A DNA stretch of 64,000 nucleotides from CAYVMD01 sp964452465 (lineage in GTDB: Bacteria; Armatimonadota; JACIXR01): assembly GCA_964452465.1 (NCBI GenBank), contig CAYVMD010000004.1, forward strand, positions 1 through 64,000. Direction: 5' to 3'. Numbering within the stretch: the first letter of the stretch is position 1; every line of letters starts with the position of its first letter. The translations under genes and the position numbers were made by a program. Positions 8,002-17,500 of this stretch are shown piece by piece. The notes under the pieces were generated by a model. That model saw only the letters and a program-made list of their open reading frames with translations. It had not been told where the DNA came from and did not search any database.

Positions 8002-9486
8002 TTAAGAACTCACCTTCTCCACCTCGAATGTAAGGGAAAGGGGATCTGCACTCCATATCTGCTTTTTAGCAACCGCTTTAACTATAACCTTGCCCTTCCC
8101 TTCCTTCACCGAGGCTACCAAATCGATTATCTCCTTCAGGGGAACTTCTCCTACCATTTCGTCCTCGCTCGGGATTAATCCCCTTTGTAAAGCCTTCTCC
8201 CTTACATCCGTTCTTAGGAAAGTTATTATCCGCTCCATGAGCGCGCCCTCCGACATACGCCCATCCAAGATCAGCGAGCCCACGATCTCCCCCTTCTGGA
8301 AGACTAACTGGTTTTGGTATAGCTCCAAATCCACCAATACCCTCTCCCCTTCCACAAAATTGCGGAGGGCTATCAGCCTGCCCACCACACTCCCCTGCAT
8401 TTGGGAGAGTTTCATAGCCACTCCTTGGAGCACTGCCTCTTCTGGGAATACATATAAGCCAGCAGGACCCTCGACGAATTTCATCAGGGATACGGCCTTC
8501 CCATCCTCTCCTATCCCCGCTCCCTTCTTAAGAGCGTTGTCGCTCGCCAACTTGAGCAAGGAACGCAGACTCACCCTTATCCTACCCACAGGACGCCCAC
8601 ATTCGATAATCCCCCTCGCTACCTCGCTTCCCTTGGGGAAGATAACCTTTTTCCCCAATACCTCCCCATAATAAGCGGCTACCCCCATTATCTCCTGCTC
8701 TTTCTTCGCTACCTCCGCCCTCAGGCTTTCGTTTTGGGCCTTGAGCTCTTCAAGGCTAATTTGGAGGATGTTCCGCTGTGTGCGAAGATCATCTATCTGC
8801 TTCAAGAGGTCCTTCTGTTCATCTTGAAGGGAGATCAATTCCCCCTGTAAGCGTGCGCTTTTAACTTCTAAGGAACGCACCTCCTCTGCATAATTTTGGA
8901 CCTCCCTTTTTTTCTTCTCCAACTCCAGGTTGCTATCCCGCAGGGCGGAAAGCGCCCTTCTATATTCCTCCCTCGTAGATCTCAGCTGGGTTTCCGTCCG
9001 GACCAATTCTTCCTCTAATTTCCTAGCTTTGTTCCTTATATTCTTTATATACGCCTCCATCCTCCTTCTTTCCTCTATTAAATTAGACACCCTCTCGGAA
9101 AGGGAAGCGAGGAGTTTCCTCTGTTCTTCCTCTCTCACCTTCAGTTGGGAAAGTTCTTTATCCCTCCTGGCAACCTCTCCAGCGAGGCGAACCTCCGTCT
9201 TCCTTAAAGTTGCTACCTCTTTCTCCAATTTCGCCCTCTCCTCCAAGAGGTTCACTACCCCGAAAAGGGCGACTCTAACGGGGTAAGAAATTCTGCTCAG
9301 GACCAAGAGAGTAAAGAGGGAGATAAACATCCCCGTGATGACGCTCATCAAAATAGCGGTATGGCGAGGTCTTAACCTCACGAGGCTTATCTTCTTTCTC
9401 CCCAATTTCCGCCCTAAAAGGTCGCCAAGGAAGGCTATGCCTCCACTCACTACTATCAGTATTCCCATTAATAGAACGCTATACAT
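8002..9486 (-). CDS. DUF3084 membrane-anchored coiled-coil protein
   Basis: A protein of about 494 aa from ATG 9486. Two transmembrane helices in the first 70 residues flank a basic loop (GRKLGRKKISLVRLRPRHT). A coiled coil of about 190 residues follows (about 80-270), then a globular C-terminal domain with IIECGRPVGRIRVSLRSLLKLA. This layout is DUF3084, found mostly in cyanobacteria and Armatimonadota-like genomes; its function is unknown. GTG 9495 is an alternative start, but ATG 9486 follows GAGGTGAGGAG directly. Its position after lptF/G, 12 nt away, links it to the envelope-transport operon. Confidence 0.8.
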   Translation of the reverse strand: MYSVLLMGILIVVSGGIAFLGDLLGRKLGRKKISLVRLRPRHTAILMSVITGMFISLFTLLVLSRISYPVRVALFGVVNLLEERAKLEKEVATLRKTEVRLAGEVARRDKELSQLKVREEEQRKLLASLSERVSNLIEERRRMEAYIKNIRNKARKLEEELVRTETQLRSTREEYRRALSALRDSNLELEKKKREVQNYAEEVRSLEVKSARLQGELISLQDEQKDLLKQIDDLRTQRNILQISLEELKAQNESLRAEVAKKEQEIMGVAAYYGEVLGKKVIFPKGSEVARGIIECGRPVGRIRVSLRSLLKLASDNALKKGAGIGEDGKAVSLMKFVEGPAGLYVFPEEAVLQGVAMKLSQMQGSVVGRLIALRNFVEGERVLVDLELYQNQLVFQKGEIVGSLILDGRMSEGALMERIITFLRTDVREKALQRGLIPSEDEMVGEVPLKEIIDLVASVKEGKGKVIVKAVAKKQIWSADPLSLTFEVEKVSS

Positions 9487-9498
9487 GCTCCTCACCTC

Positions 9499-10560
9499 TC
9501 ACTTGGGCGTTCTAAAGAGCAAAAGGAATCCCGCTATCGCGCCTACCCCATTGGGCAGGTAGGCAGATAGGAGAGGATTCATGAGTCCTTTTTCACCTAT
9601 AACCTCCGTATAATGCCAGACGATGTAATAGACAAAGATGAGGAGGACGCTCAACCCTACTCCGACACTCTTGCCCCTGTGTGGCTTTAACCCGAAGGGA
9701 ATCCCCAGAAGGGCAAGGACAAGGGTAGCAAAGGGGTCAGCCAATTTGCGATGCAATTGGACAAGCAGGGGAGGAGGGGGAGAATTTCCCATCCCTTTAA
9801 TGTAGGCTCTGAGCTGCCGGAAGGACATCTCCTCCGCCTTCATCTGCCCTCTTGCTATCTCCTGAGGGGATCGAGGAAATAAAATCTCCTTCTCCTCGAA
9901 GTGAACCCTGGTGAAGGCTTTCTTTATATCCTGCATTTCTCCTTTTTTGAACAACCATCTATCACCCTTCCATATAGCCTCATTCGCGGAGACGACGACC
10001 GCCGGTTCCCCTCGCCAGAATTCGATGGCAACCACTCCTTCCATCCTGCCTAAACTTGGTTCCAACCTTTTGGCATATAGGAGGAAATGCACCTCCCCGC
10101 CTTCTTCTTGTTTAACCAATATGTTCTCCTTTTGCCCACCCCCCTTCGCTATCTCCACCTTCAGCTCCTCCACCTTGCTATTGGCAACGGGCACCACATA
10201 CTCATTGAAGGCAAGCCCTCCTAGGCTTACCAGTAAGGAGAAGATGCCCACGGGGACGACTATCTTCCAAAGGCTAATCCCCGAGGTGAAGAAGGCGACG
10301 ATCTCACCGTCGTTGGAAAGCCTTCCTAATCCCAGGATAACGCTGAGCAGGGATGCCATAGGGAATACGAGGATCAATATGGGCGCCAGCCCGTAGAAGA
10401 AAAGCTTCCCCGCCTGCCATAGGGTGGCGTTCTGCTCCACGAGCAATTTCGTGATCTCGAAAAGGAATTTGCCTCCTATGAAGACCAGGAGGAATATACC
10501 CACACCGAAGAGGAAGGGAGAAAGGAGCTCTTTCATTATGTACTTGATGAGGAGCCTCAT
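9499..10560 (-). CDS. LptF/LptG-family lipopolysaccharide export permease
   Basis: A 353-aa YjgP/YjgQ family protein with three N-terminal transmembrane helices, a periplasmic beta-jellyroll (about 125-270) and three C-terminal helices. It extracts lipopolysaccharide from the inner membrane together with LptB. Only one permease is encoded here, while E. coli needs LptF plus LptG. So this one either works as a homodimer or pairs with a subunit encoded elsewhere. Its ATG overlaps the lptB stop (ATGA), indicating translational coupling. F and G cannot be told apart from sequence alone. Confidence 0.9.
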   Translation of the reverse strand: MRLLIKYIMKELLSPFLFGVGIFLLVFIGGKFLFEITKLLVEQNATLWQAGKLFFYGLAPILILVFPMASLLSVILGLGRLSNDGEIVAFFTSGISLWKIVVPVGIFSLLVSLGGLAFNEYVVPVANSKVEELKVEIAKGGGQKENILVKQEEGGEVHFLLYAKRLEPSLGRMEGVVAIEFWRGEPAVVVSANEAIWKGDRWLFKKGEMQDIKKAFTRVHFEEKEILFPRSPQEIARGQMKAEEMSFRQLRAYIKGMGNSPPPPLLVQLHRKLADPFATLVLALLGIPFGLKPHRGKSVGVGLSVLLIFVYYIVWHYTEVIGEKGLMNPLLSAYLPNGVGAIAGFLLLFRTPK

Positions 10561-11267
10561 AATCTAAAGCTTTCCCCCAGGTAGAATTTGCGGGCTATGG
10601 GGTCCTCTACCAACTGCTCCGCAGGACCATGGGTCAATATTTTCCCCTGATGGATTATGTAAGAGCGATCGGTGATAGCAAGAGTATCCCGCACATTGTG
10701 GTCGGTGAGAAGGATGCCCAGGTCTTTCGCCTTTAAGTAGGAGATCGTCCTCTTCAACTCTTCGACCGCCAGGGGATCCACCCCCGTGAAGGGTTCATCC
10801 AGGAGGATGAAATGAGGGTTACCTGCCAAAGTTCTCGCCACCTCCACCCTCCTTCTTTCTCCCCCTGAGAGGTGTTCCCCTCTTGTATTCCTCAGGTGGA
10901 TAAGGGAAAACTCCTCCAATAATTCCTCCACTCGCTTCCTCCCATCCTTGATTCCCCTTGCTTGAAGGACGAGGAGAATGTTCTCCTCCACGGTTAGACG
11001 GCGGAATATGGAAGGCTCTTGGGCAAGATATCCTATGCCGAGGAGCGCCCTTTTAAACATAGGTAAAGTCGTTATATCCTTGTCGTATAGGAAAACCTTA
11101 CCCGCATTAGGCTTAACTAACCCTATCATCATATAGAAAGTGGTCGTCTTACCCGCCCCATTTGGTCCCAAAAGCCCCACCACTTCCCCTTTTCGGATCT
11201 CTAAAGAGACCCCATCGACAACCCTTCTTTTCCCGTAGATCTTCACTAATCCCTCTGTCCTCAGCAT
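10557..11267 (-). CDS. lptB: Lipopolysaccharide export ATPase LptB
   Basis: An ABC ATPase of 236 aa: Walker A GPNGAGKT (34-41), Q-loop YLAQEPSIFRRLTVEEN, signature LSGGE (133-137), Walker B ILLDEP (154-159) and the switch LTDHNVRDTL. The LAQEPS and TDHNVR strings are characteristic of LptB among ABC ATPases. It powers the Lpt bridge. The start at 11267 (MLRTEGLVK) is 1 nt after the lptA-like stop and removes an unlikely N-terminal extension. It is co-operonic with lptA, lptC and lptF/G. Confidence 0.95.
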   Translation of the reverse strand: MLRTEGLVKIYGKRRVVDGVSLEIRKGEVVGLLGPNGAGKTTTFYMMIGLVKPNAGKVFLYDKDITTLPMFKRALLGIGYLAQEPSIFRRLTVEENILLVLQARGIKDGRKRVEELLEEFSLIHLRNTRGEHLSGGERRRVEVARTLAGNPHFILLDEPFTGVDPLAVEELKRTISYLKAKDLGILLTDHNVRDTLAITDRSYIIHQGKILTHGPAEQLVEDPIARKFYLGESFRL

Positions 11268-11268
11268 C

Positions 11269-11769
11269 TCACTTGCTCGTTGGCAGAGGAAACTGAAGCT
11301 CCACATCACCCTCCGCCCAAAGGCTCTTCTTCTCCAAGTCTATGTTGATCTTATTCCCTTTGATCACCGATGTCCCCTCCCTATCCGATCTGGTTATCCT
11401 AACCTCCGCCTTCCCCTCCAAAGCGAGGATGTTCCCCCCTGTGAGAGTAGCCTTCTCCCCCTGCCCCTCCACAGTTTGTCTAACATTTCCTTCCAAAACT
11501 TGAACAATCTTTATAGATATCCCACCCGATGCCTCCGTCCGAACGATCGTTCCCTTCTGGTCGAGGTAAAGGGTTATCCTTCCCGCCTTAACCTCCGTAT
11601 CGGGGAGATAAAGGAGGGGGTTGGGATAAGCAGTTAAGGTGTTCTTATCCCAATCTATCTCTATCTTATCCGCTTTCAATATCCCCTGGGAAACCTTCAC
11701 CTCCTTTTGCTCTCCCCAGAGGAAGAGCAAACCAAATAAAGCTAAAATCAAAGGCAACTTCCTCCTCAT
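11269..11769 (-). CDS. lptA: LptA/OstA-like periplasmic bridge protein
   Basis: A protein of 166 aa with a signal peptide (about 1-19) and a repeated beta pattern of the OstA fold (LKADKIEIDWDKNTLTAY, VEGQGEKATLTGGNILALEG, IKGNKINIDLEKKSLWAEGDVE). LptA molecules form the periplasmic slide that carries lipopolysaccharide from LptC to LptD. The gene overlaps lptC by 4 nt and precedes lptB by 1 nt, the standard lptC-A-B order. It is slightly short but complete. Confidence 0.88.
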   Translation of the reverse strand: MRRKLPLILALFGLLFLWGEQKEVKVSQGILKADKIEIDWDKNTLTAYPNPLLYLPDTEVKAGRITLYLDQKGTIVRTEASGGISIKIVQVLEGNVRQTVEGQGEKATLTGGNILALEGKAEVRITRSDREGTSVIKGNKINIDLEKKSLWAEGDVELQFPLPTSK

Positions 11770-12311
11770 AATCTCTTCACCCTTTCTATTTTAACTGTTG
11801 CTTTCTTAAATATCCCTTTTTTGAGAGTCCAATTCAGCTCAACCTCCTCACCCTCCACCTTTACCTCCCCCCATTTTAACTCCGGCGCTTGCCCCTTGAT
11901 CCTTTTTTCTTTGAAGTTCACCTTTAAAGAACTACACCGAAGGGAATTCACTCCCATGGGGTATTCTATTAAACTATCCTCCTGGAAGGAAAGCAGGTTA
12001 TCCTTGGGGGCATATAAAGCGGAGGAAGCGTTTATCACTCCCACCACCTTGCCATTCTTAAACAGATGGCACCTTACTCCCTTCAAGGATATAGAATTTT
12101 CCTCCCCTTCCGCTTCGTTTGCCCATATCTCTATAGCAGGATGCCCTTCCTTGTCAGCGTGGAGAAAATGTGCCTCTTTGAGGAAAACACGAGGCTTCTC
12201 CTCACTTGGTGGTGGAGGAGGAGGCGAGGCAACCTCCTTCTTAGCGCAACTCGCTAAGAGAAGAAGCGGTATTTGAACAAGGTATATAAGGCGATGAAGC
12301 CATCCTTCCAT
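11766..12311 (-). CDS. lptC: LptC-like lipoprotein
   Basis: A protein of 181 aa. A short hydrophobic leader ends in the lipobox LLASC (Cys22), followed by a proline run and an OstA-like beta-jellyroll with AIEIWANEAEGEENSISLKGV, typical of LptC. E. coli LptC is anchored by a transmembrane helix; here a lipid anchor is predicted instead. The start lies 58 nt inside the upstream glycosyltransferase gene, which supports coupled translation. The assignment rests on fold pattern plus gene order, since LptC sequences are poorly conserved. Confidence 0.8.
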   Translation of the reverse strand: MEGWLHRLIYLVQIPLLLLASCAKKEVASPPPPPPSEEKPRVFLKEAHFLHADKEGHPAIEIWANEAEGEENSISLKGVRCHLFKNGKVVGVINASSALYAPKDNLLSFQEDSLIEYPMGVNSLRCSSLKVNFKEKRIKGQAPELKWGEVKVEGEEVELNWTLKKGIFKKATVKIERVKRL

Positions 12312-12931
12312 TTTACCTTCTTCCCTTCTTTTACCGTACGGGGGGTATAGGAGATGGGGATTTCTCTTATGGGAATCTTCCTTTTCGCTATTTTAGCTGT
12401 GACCTCGGGGCAGAACTCAAAGCTCTTGCATCTAAGGTTCAAGGAACGTAAAAGCTCCGTCTTGAAGGCTTTGTAACAAGTTGCCTCATCGGATAGGCGC
12501 CTACCGGATAAGAGGGTCGCCGTCCAAGCGAGGATTTTATTGGCTAAGAAATTCAGAAAACGCATTTTCGGTCTTCCTTTCAAGAAGCGAGAGCCGTATA
12601 TCACCTCCGCCTTGCCCTCTAATATGGGTTGGAGGAGGTGGGGAAGCTCCGCGGGGTTATACTCGAGATCCGCATCCTGGATGACCACTACCTCACCCTT
12701 CACATAGGGCAAGGCGGATCTTATGGCAGCGCCTTTCCCCAAATTGCGGGAGAGCCGTAATACCCTTATTCCCTCCTTCACCGCTTCCTCTAATATCCCT
12801 CGACTGGCATCCGTGGAGCCATCGTCGACAATTATTATCTCCTTATCCAAGGGCACTTGCTTTAGCCTTCGGATTATCTCCCGTAAGGTCTTCTCCTCGT
12901 TATAAACCGGCACAATAATGGAAACCTTCAT
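12254..12931 (-). CDS. Family 2 glycosyltransferase (DPM1-like)
   Basis: A GT-A fold enzyme of 225 aa: IIVPVYNEE, IIVDDGSTD (33-41) and the donor/metal-binding QDADLEYNP (85-93), then ATCYKAFKTEL, typical of the dolichol-phosphate mannosyltransferase-like branch that transfers sugars to polyprenyl phosphate or glycans. No transmembrane segment follows, so it is soluble or peripheral. ATG 12931 overlaps the previous stop (ATGA) and follows GGAGGAGAT. It stands between KdsC/metallophosphatase and LptC, so a role in lipopolysaccharide or envelope glycan assembly is likely; the acceptor is not known. Confidence 0.85.
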   Translation of the reverse strand: MKVSIIVPVYNEEKTLREIIRRLKQVPLDKEIIIVDDGSTDASRGILEEAVKEGIRVLRLSRNLGKGAAIRSALPYVKGEVVVIQDADLEYNPAELPHLLQPILEGKAEVIYGSRFLKGRPKMRFLNFLANKILAWTATLLSGRRLSDEATCYKAFKTELLRSLNLRCKSFEFCPEVTAKIAKRKIPIREIPISYTPRTVKEGKKVKWKDGFIALYTLFKYRFFS

Positions 12932-13617
12932 ATCTCCTCCAACCATCCCTTAACCCCTGTCTTGGTCATCTCCACAAGACCCACCGTGCGAGCGTGGTGC
13001 CCGGAATGCATGATGTAAGTGCTACCCACCTTGACGGGGGAAGGGAAGGCTATGTGACTATGCCCTCCCAATATGAGGTCTATGCCCTTCACCCTTTTAG
13101 CGAGGGCGATATCCCTGGAAATGCCGAGATGGGTAAGCATTACGGCGAAATCCACCCTCTCCCTTAATTCCCCTACCAATTTCTCCGCTACCTCGATCGG
13201 ATCGGGAAATTCGGATTTTAAAATGGCACCCCAAAACCCCTTGAGCATGGGCAGAGAAAGCCCTATTAAGCCTACCCTTTCCCCGTCTATATCCAGCACT
13301 ATATAAGGCTGGACATTGGAAGGGATAGCAGGGGAGGAGAAGTTGGCCAAAAGATGGGGGAAACGTGCCTCCCTTATCTTCCATTTAAATAAAAAGGGGA
13401 AGGGATGAAATTCCCTATTCCCAACTGCTCCTGCTTCATAACCCGCCCAATTCATGTACCAAAACACCCTTTCTTTATAGCGAAAATCGAGGTTGCCCGC
13501 TGAGATGGCATCCCCGGAATCTAAAAGGACACCACCTTCCTTCCGCCACTTGCGGAGTTTGTTCGCTTTGGAGAAGGAAAGCCTTCCGTGCATATCGGAG
13601 GTATGGACTAATAACAA
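12928..13617 (-). CDS. Metallophosphatase, UshA/5'-nucleotidase-like catalytic domain
   Basis: A 229-aa protein with the calcineurin-like fold: TSDMHG (Asp8, His10), LDSGDAIS (Asp35), AVGNREFH, LTHLG and GGHSH. UshA-type enzymes have GNHEFD, so the catalytic His is replaced by Arg here. The protein has no signal peptide and lacks the C-terminal nucleotide-binding domain of UshA. It starts with TTG directly after the kdsC stop and overlaps the next gene (ATGA). Its place in a lipopolysaccharide operon invites comparison with UDP-diacylglucosamine hydrolases (LpxH-type), which use a related fold, but that is speculation. Confidence 0.75.
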   Translation of the reverse strand: MLLVHTSDMHGRLSFSKANKLRKWRKEGGVLLDSGDAISAGNLDFRYKERVFWYMNWAGYEAGAVGNREFHPFPFLFKWKIREARFPHLLANFSSPAIPSNVQPYIVLDIDGERVGLIGLSLPMLKGFWGAILKSEFPDPIEVAEKLVGELRERVDFAVMLTHLGISRDIALAKRVKGIDLILGGHSHIAFPSPVKVGSTYIMHSGHHARTVGLVEMTKTGVKGWLEEI

Positions 13618-14166
13618 TTATCCCTCCAATCCTTTCAGGAACCTCTGCACCGTGTCCTCGTAAATCCCTTGCTTTTTCAGTATCTCCTCCACCGCCTCTC
13701 TGACCGCTCCTTTGCCCCCTTCCTTATCCAGAACAAGCTCCGCTTTCCCCTTTACCTCCTCCACCGCATCCCCCACCGCTATCCTCAACCCCACCATCTC
13801 TAAAACGGGAAGATCGTTGAGATCGTCTCCGATATAGGCAACCTCTCGGGGGGATATATTCAGCCTTTCGCAAGCCTCTAACAAGACTCGCCCTTTCGCC
13901 CGTGCTCCTTGCAAGAGCACATCCACCCCCAACTCCTCCGCCCTTATTTTAACAACCAAGGATTCCCTGCCAGTTATCCAGATGAGGTAGAAACCAGCTG
14001 TCTTAGCGAGGGAAAGTCCCAATCCATCCTTTGCGTTGAATACCTTGCTTTCCCTGCCCGCTGAATCCCAGATGATGGATCCATCGGTCAGGACGCCATC
14101 CACATCCATAGCCAACGCCTTGATCCGCACGATCTCCGAGAGAGCTTCCTTTTTCCATTTAGCCAT
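13618..14166 (-). CDS. kdsC: KdsC-type HAD phosphatase (KDO-8-phosphate phosphatase)
   Basis: A 182-aa HAD enzyme of the KdsC/YrbI subfamily: MDVDGVLTDGSI (nucleophile Asp), NAKDGLGLSLAKTAG, WITGRES, and YIGDDLNDLPVL. It removes phosphate from 3-deoxy-manno-octulosonate-8-phosphate in KDO synthesis for the lipopolysaccharide core. It is a tetramer in known members and is cytoplasmic. It is the first gene of a nine-gene operon, driven by a good promoter with a leader of only about 16 nt and no clear Shine-Dalgarno sequence. A related sialic-acid-type 9-phosphatase cannot be fully excluded. Confidence 0.87.
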   Translation of the reverse strand: MAKWKKEALSEIVRIKALAMDVDGVLTDGSIIWDSAGRESKVFNAKDGLGLSLAKTAGFYLIWITGRESLVVKIRAEELGVDVLLQGARAKGRVLLEACERLNISPREVAYIGDDLNDLPVLEMVGLRIAVGDAVEEVKGKAELVLDKEGGKGAVREAVEEILKKQGIYEDTVQRFLKGLEG

Positions 14167-14188
14167 TTTAAGGGAGTTCTTTTAATCT

Positions 14189-14217
14189 ATAATACCCTTT
14201 TATCAACCCTAGGTCAA
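14189..14217 (-). promoter_or_regulatory. Promoter of the kdsC-lpt operon
   Basis: On the minus strand TTGACC (14212-14217), a 17-nt spacer and TATTAT (14189-14194), 23 nt before the kdsC start. It is the only strong promoter seen ahead of the nine overlapping genes. Confidence 0.8.
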
Positions 14218-14533
14218 GGAAGCACGCTTCCCCCAGAATAATCTCTTCGAAAAGATTTTGTTTCCTCGCCCCCGAAGGCGTGTGAGGCAGGCACCTGACC
14301 AAAGGAAGGTGCCTGCCTCACATTTGCCCAAAAAGGGCAACATCTATAACCCTGAGTAATTCGACTCTAAGTCGGCTGCCCTCTCTTCGGTCAGGCAGCC
14401 ACTCCTCTGCCGGAGGCAAACGCGGTGGTAGTGACAGATCCATTGCTCAATGCTCCCTCAAGGAAAGGTTCTCCTTATGATCTCCTCAGGTTTAGACCTA
14501 ATACAAGATGGAACCCTCAAGGAAAGAATAATT
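14218..14533. other. Non-coding stretch rich in inverted repeats
   Basis: No credible gene is seen. Besides the large palindrome described separately, it has TTGCCC-AAAAA-GGGCAA (14324-14340), GGCTGCC and GGCAGCC arms around 14374-14400, and a 13-nt direct repeat CCCTCAAGGAAAG (about 14456 and 14515). It separates the 3' end of the SUMF/YetA gene from the kdsC promoter. It could be a decayed small mobile element or a structured RNA. Confidence 0.5.
14281..14322. repeat. Perfect 16-bp palindrome with 10-nt loop
   Basis: TGTGAGGCAGGCACCT (14281-14296) and AGGTGCCTGCCTCACA (14307-14322) are exact complements. There is no T-tract on either strand, so it is unlike a normal terminator. The size and symmetry resemble REP-type extragenic palindromes. 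Confidence 0.7.
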
Positions 14534-17500
14534 TTATTTGTGAAAGGCGGGAAGGAAACACTCCTCTCTCCTCCCCGCCCAATAAGGCAGAACCCCCTTA
14601 ACCTCCAAAACCTTAGCGTTATAAACCTCTATTGCGCATTCCTTTGTTTCTTTCTCCAGAGGAAGGCGTAGTTGTAACTCATAACGCCCCTCATCCCCCA
14701 GATCCACGAATTTCTTAACCGCCCCCAAGATATTCCCCCCTTCGTCGTATACGACACAATGATGGAATCCTTCCCCAGACACCTCCAGGCGAAGGAGGAT
14801 CTCTTTGGCTCCTTTCTTTACGAATCCAAATGCCCTGGGATAAAGATTGGGGAGGTTTTCCCCCCAGGGATCATAGAGGGTAAGGACGATATCCTCATCG
14901 TAATGAAGTTGCCAACGAGCGGGCTCCTTGCCCAATAGGAGGAGCCTCCAAACTCCTCCCTGGGGGAAGGAAATCTCGAGGGATTGAAAAAGTTTTCCCT
15001 CCTCGGAAAGCTCGAATCTCCTCCAGGGTTTATCCTTTTGCAGGACCTCCACCCTTCCTTTGGTTAATCCCTCGAGGAGGATCGCCAATCTCCCTCCCTT
15101 CTTCGTTCTTAAAAACAACTCTATTTTCCTGCCATTTAATCTCAAAAACCGCCAAGTGCCAGGAGACAACCTAGGAGTTTGTTTAATAAGGGCAAAATTA
15201 GGGTAGAACGAAGCGTAAGGGAAAAATTGATAAGAGAAGGTATGAGCAGTGGCCGCTCCCCTTGGCAAAAGGAAATCCAAAGAGGTTTCCCAAGTCCTTT
15301 CCATGAGATTGAAGAAGCGTGGGTCGCCTGTGACATTGAAGAGATAGGAAAGGGCGCTGAGCGTTCGGCAGGCGTATTCTGGATAAAAGCCCAGGGTTCG
15401 TTCCCCAAGGCGCCTCACTGCCTCCAATATTTCCTCCTTCTTCGTTAATTCGTAGACGGAAAGGAGTCCCGCCATGGCAATGCCATTGAAAAAGGAGATA
15501 CGATTATCCCAACGTATTTGGAAACGCCCAGTGGGAGATTGGGAGTGAGCGAGCTTTAAGGAAGCCTCCTCTGCTGACCTTAAATATCTTTCCTCTTTTG
15601 TCACTTCATACAGTGCAGTTAGGGCATAAAGAGGCCAACCTATCTGGCGCTCATTGGCGATTCCCTCTAACCTCGCCACCCTCTCCGCCAACCAGTCCCC
15701 TATTTCTCGGGCGGATTCCAACGTATTTCTATCGCCCGTGAGCAGGTAGTAAAGCAACAACCCTCTCAAGAAGATATGCCCCATATCTGCCTCGGTAGTC
15801 GTATGAAGGGGGCTGTGTTTCCAAGGACAACCTGTAAAATGGTTTATATCTATATCCGCTTGGTGTCTTACCTGCATCTCTGCATGTTCGAGGTACCAAA
15901 CCTTGCCCGTCCTTAGGAATTGAAGCAAGAAGTTGAAGGGGACATCGTATTCTAAATTGGCATAGGAGTTCTTCCCCTTATAGGGTCCGCCGTAATAGGC
16001 GTCCCCAAAATCCCGCATACCTGTCGCCATCCCTCTTACCCAACTTTTCATGCTTTCCTCCACCAAAGCTTCCCAGTAGGGGAATTGGGAGAGGGATTCC
16101 TTAGACAATGGTAGAAGAGGTCCAAGCACCTTCGTGCCGGCTATCCAAGAGGATGGAATTACCACCCGTAAAGGCTCAAGGTGGAAAAAGGCTGGTTCAT
16201 GAGGAGAGAAATTCAAAACCAATTCATAGGTTTTAGCCAATCCTCCCTCCCAAAGGAAGGTTTCCTTCCCCGCCCATAATTTGACCCCTAAGGCAAAGGG
16301 AGATAGCACCAGCGCCTGGGGATGATTTTGCCAAAAGTGACGAAGCCCAAATAAACACCACTCATTCCCGGCTTTCACTAATAACCATCCGTCGCTTCTT
16401 TTCCCTTCGAGGACCCTCTCGCCTTCCATAGCAACCTCGTAATGGAATTCGTCCTTTTGAGTTATATTTACTCTCTTTCCCGTAGGAAGGGTAATTTTCC
16501 TCCCCTCCAATCCCGCATATGCCTTAGATATTCGTTGGGGGAGAAGAAAATATAGATCCGCCCCCTCTACGCTTTCTTCCCGTTCCCGGGGGGCTAAGTT
16601 GAGTATTGTTAGGAAAATGCGAATTTCTCCGGAATCTCTCAAGATATGGAGCCTCATCTTGTACCGAAAGAAAGAAGGGTTGCCCTTGTCATCTCTGAAG
16701 GACCCCTTCAGAAGAACTACCTGCCTCAATGGTCCCCCCTCTTCTATCGTTACCTCCGGAGGAAGGGGGAGCAGCGGTGTCCCATGGGGGGTTAAATGGA
16801 GGGAAAATTCTGCTCTTTGGATTAAATCCTTTCCCTCCTTATCCTGCACCTGGAGGATATTTTCTCCCCCCAGGTAAACTTGAAACCTCTCGGTCCACAG
16901 GAGGACTTTTCCTGCCTGTGAGGTAATCGGAGGATTAGGGAGAGCGAACGAGCCCTTGTTTTTCAGAGAAAGATAACAGGTTGCCCCTCCTTTGGCGGGG
17001 AAATCCAAAAGACACCACTTAAGGGAACCATCCTCCCAGCGAACGAGGGGAAGAGCTTGTAGCAAGAGAGGTTTTCCCTCCGGGGACACCAGGGCTAATC
17101 TTTCCACCTCCTTAATCAATCCCTTGGGGAAGGGCACTCCTATGCGGGCATATCCCTCCCCTTCTCCTATAATCTTTAAAGGCACACTCCCCTTTCTAAG
17201 GAAAGACTCGTATTCTTCCTCGAAGGAAGGCTTAAAACTTCTGGGAGGAGGTATTTTCAGAAGGGTCTCCGCCTCTTTCAATAGTTGATAGGGATCGTAG
17301 GGTGCCTTAGCGGGATCAACATCCTTCACGCATCGAAAACCTAAACCATCATAGCGCCCATAGGGCAGGGCATAGCCCCGCTCCCAGCAACGCCCTGTAT
17401 TAGGGGCTCCATAATAGCCGATCGCCCCTCCCCCCCTTATGACCTTATATTTCTTCCCGAACTGCACCGACCTCGCTGGGGAATTGGGATAGGGCAGGTA

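Noticed and set aside
14340..14420. Possible tRNA-like segment near TTCGACTCTAAGTCGG
   Set aside because: No complete cloverleaf or anticodon arm could be drawn; only isolated stems are present.
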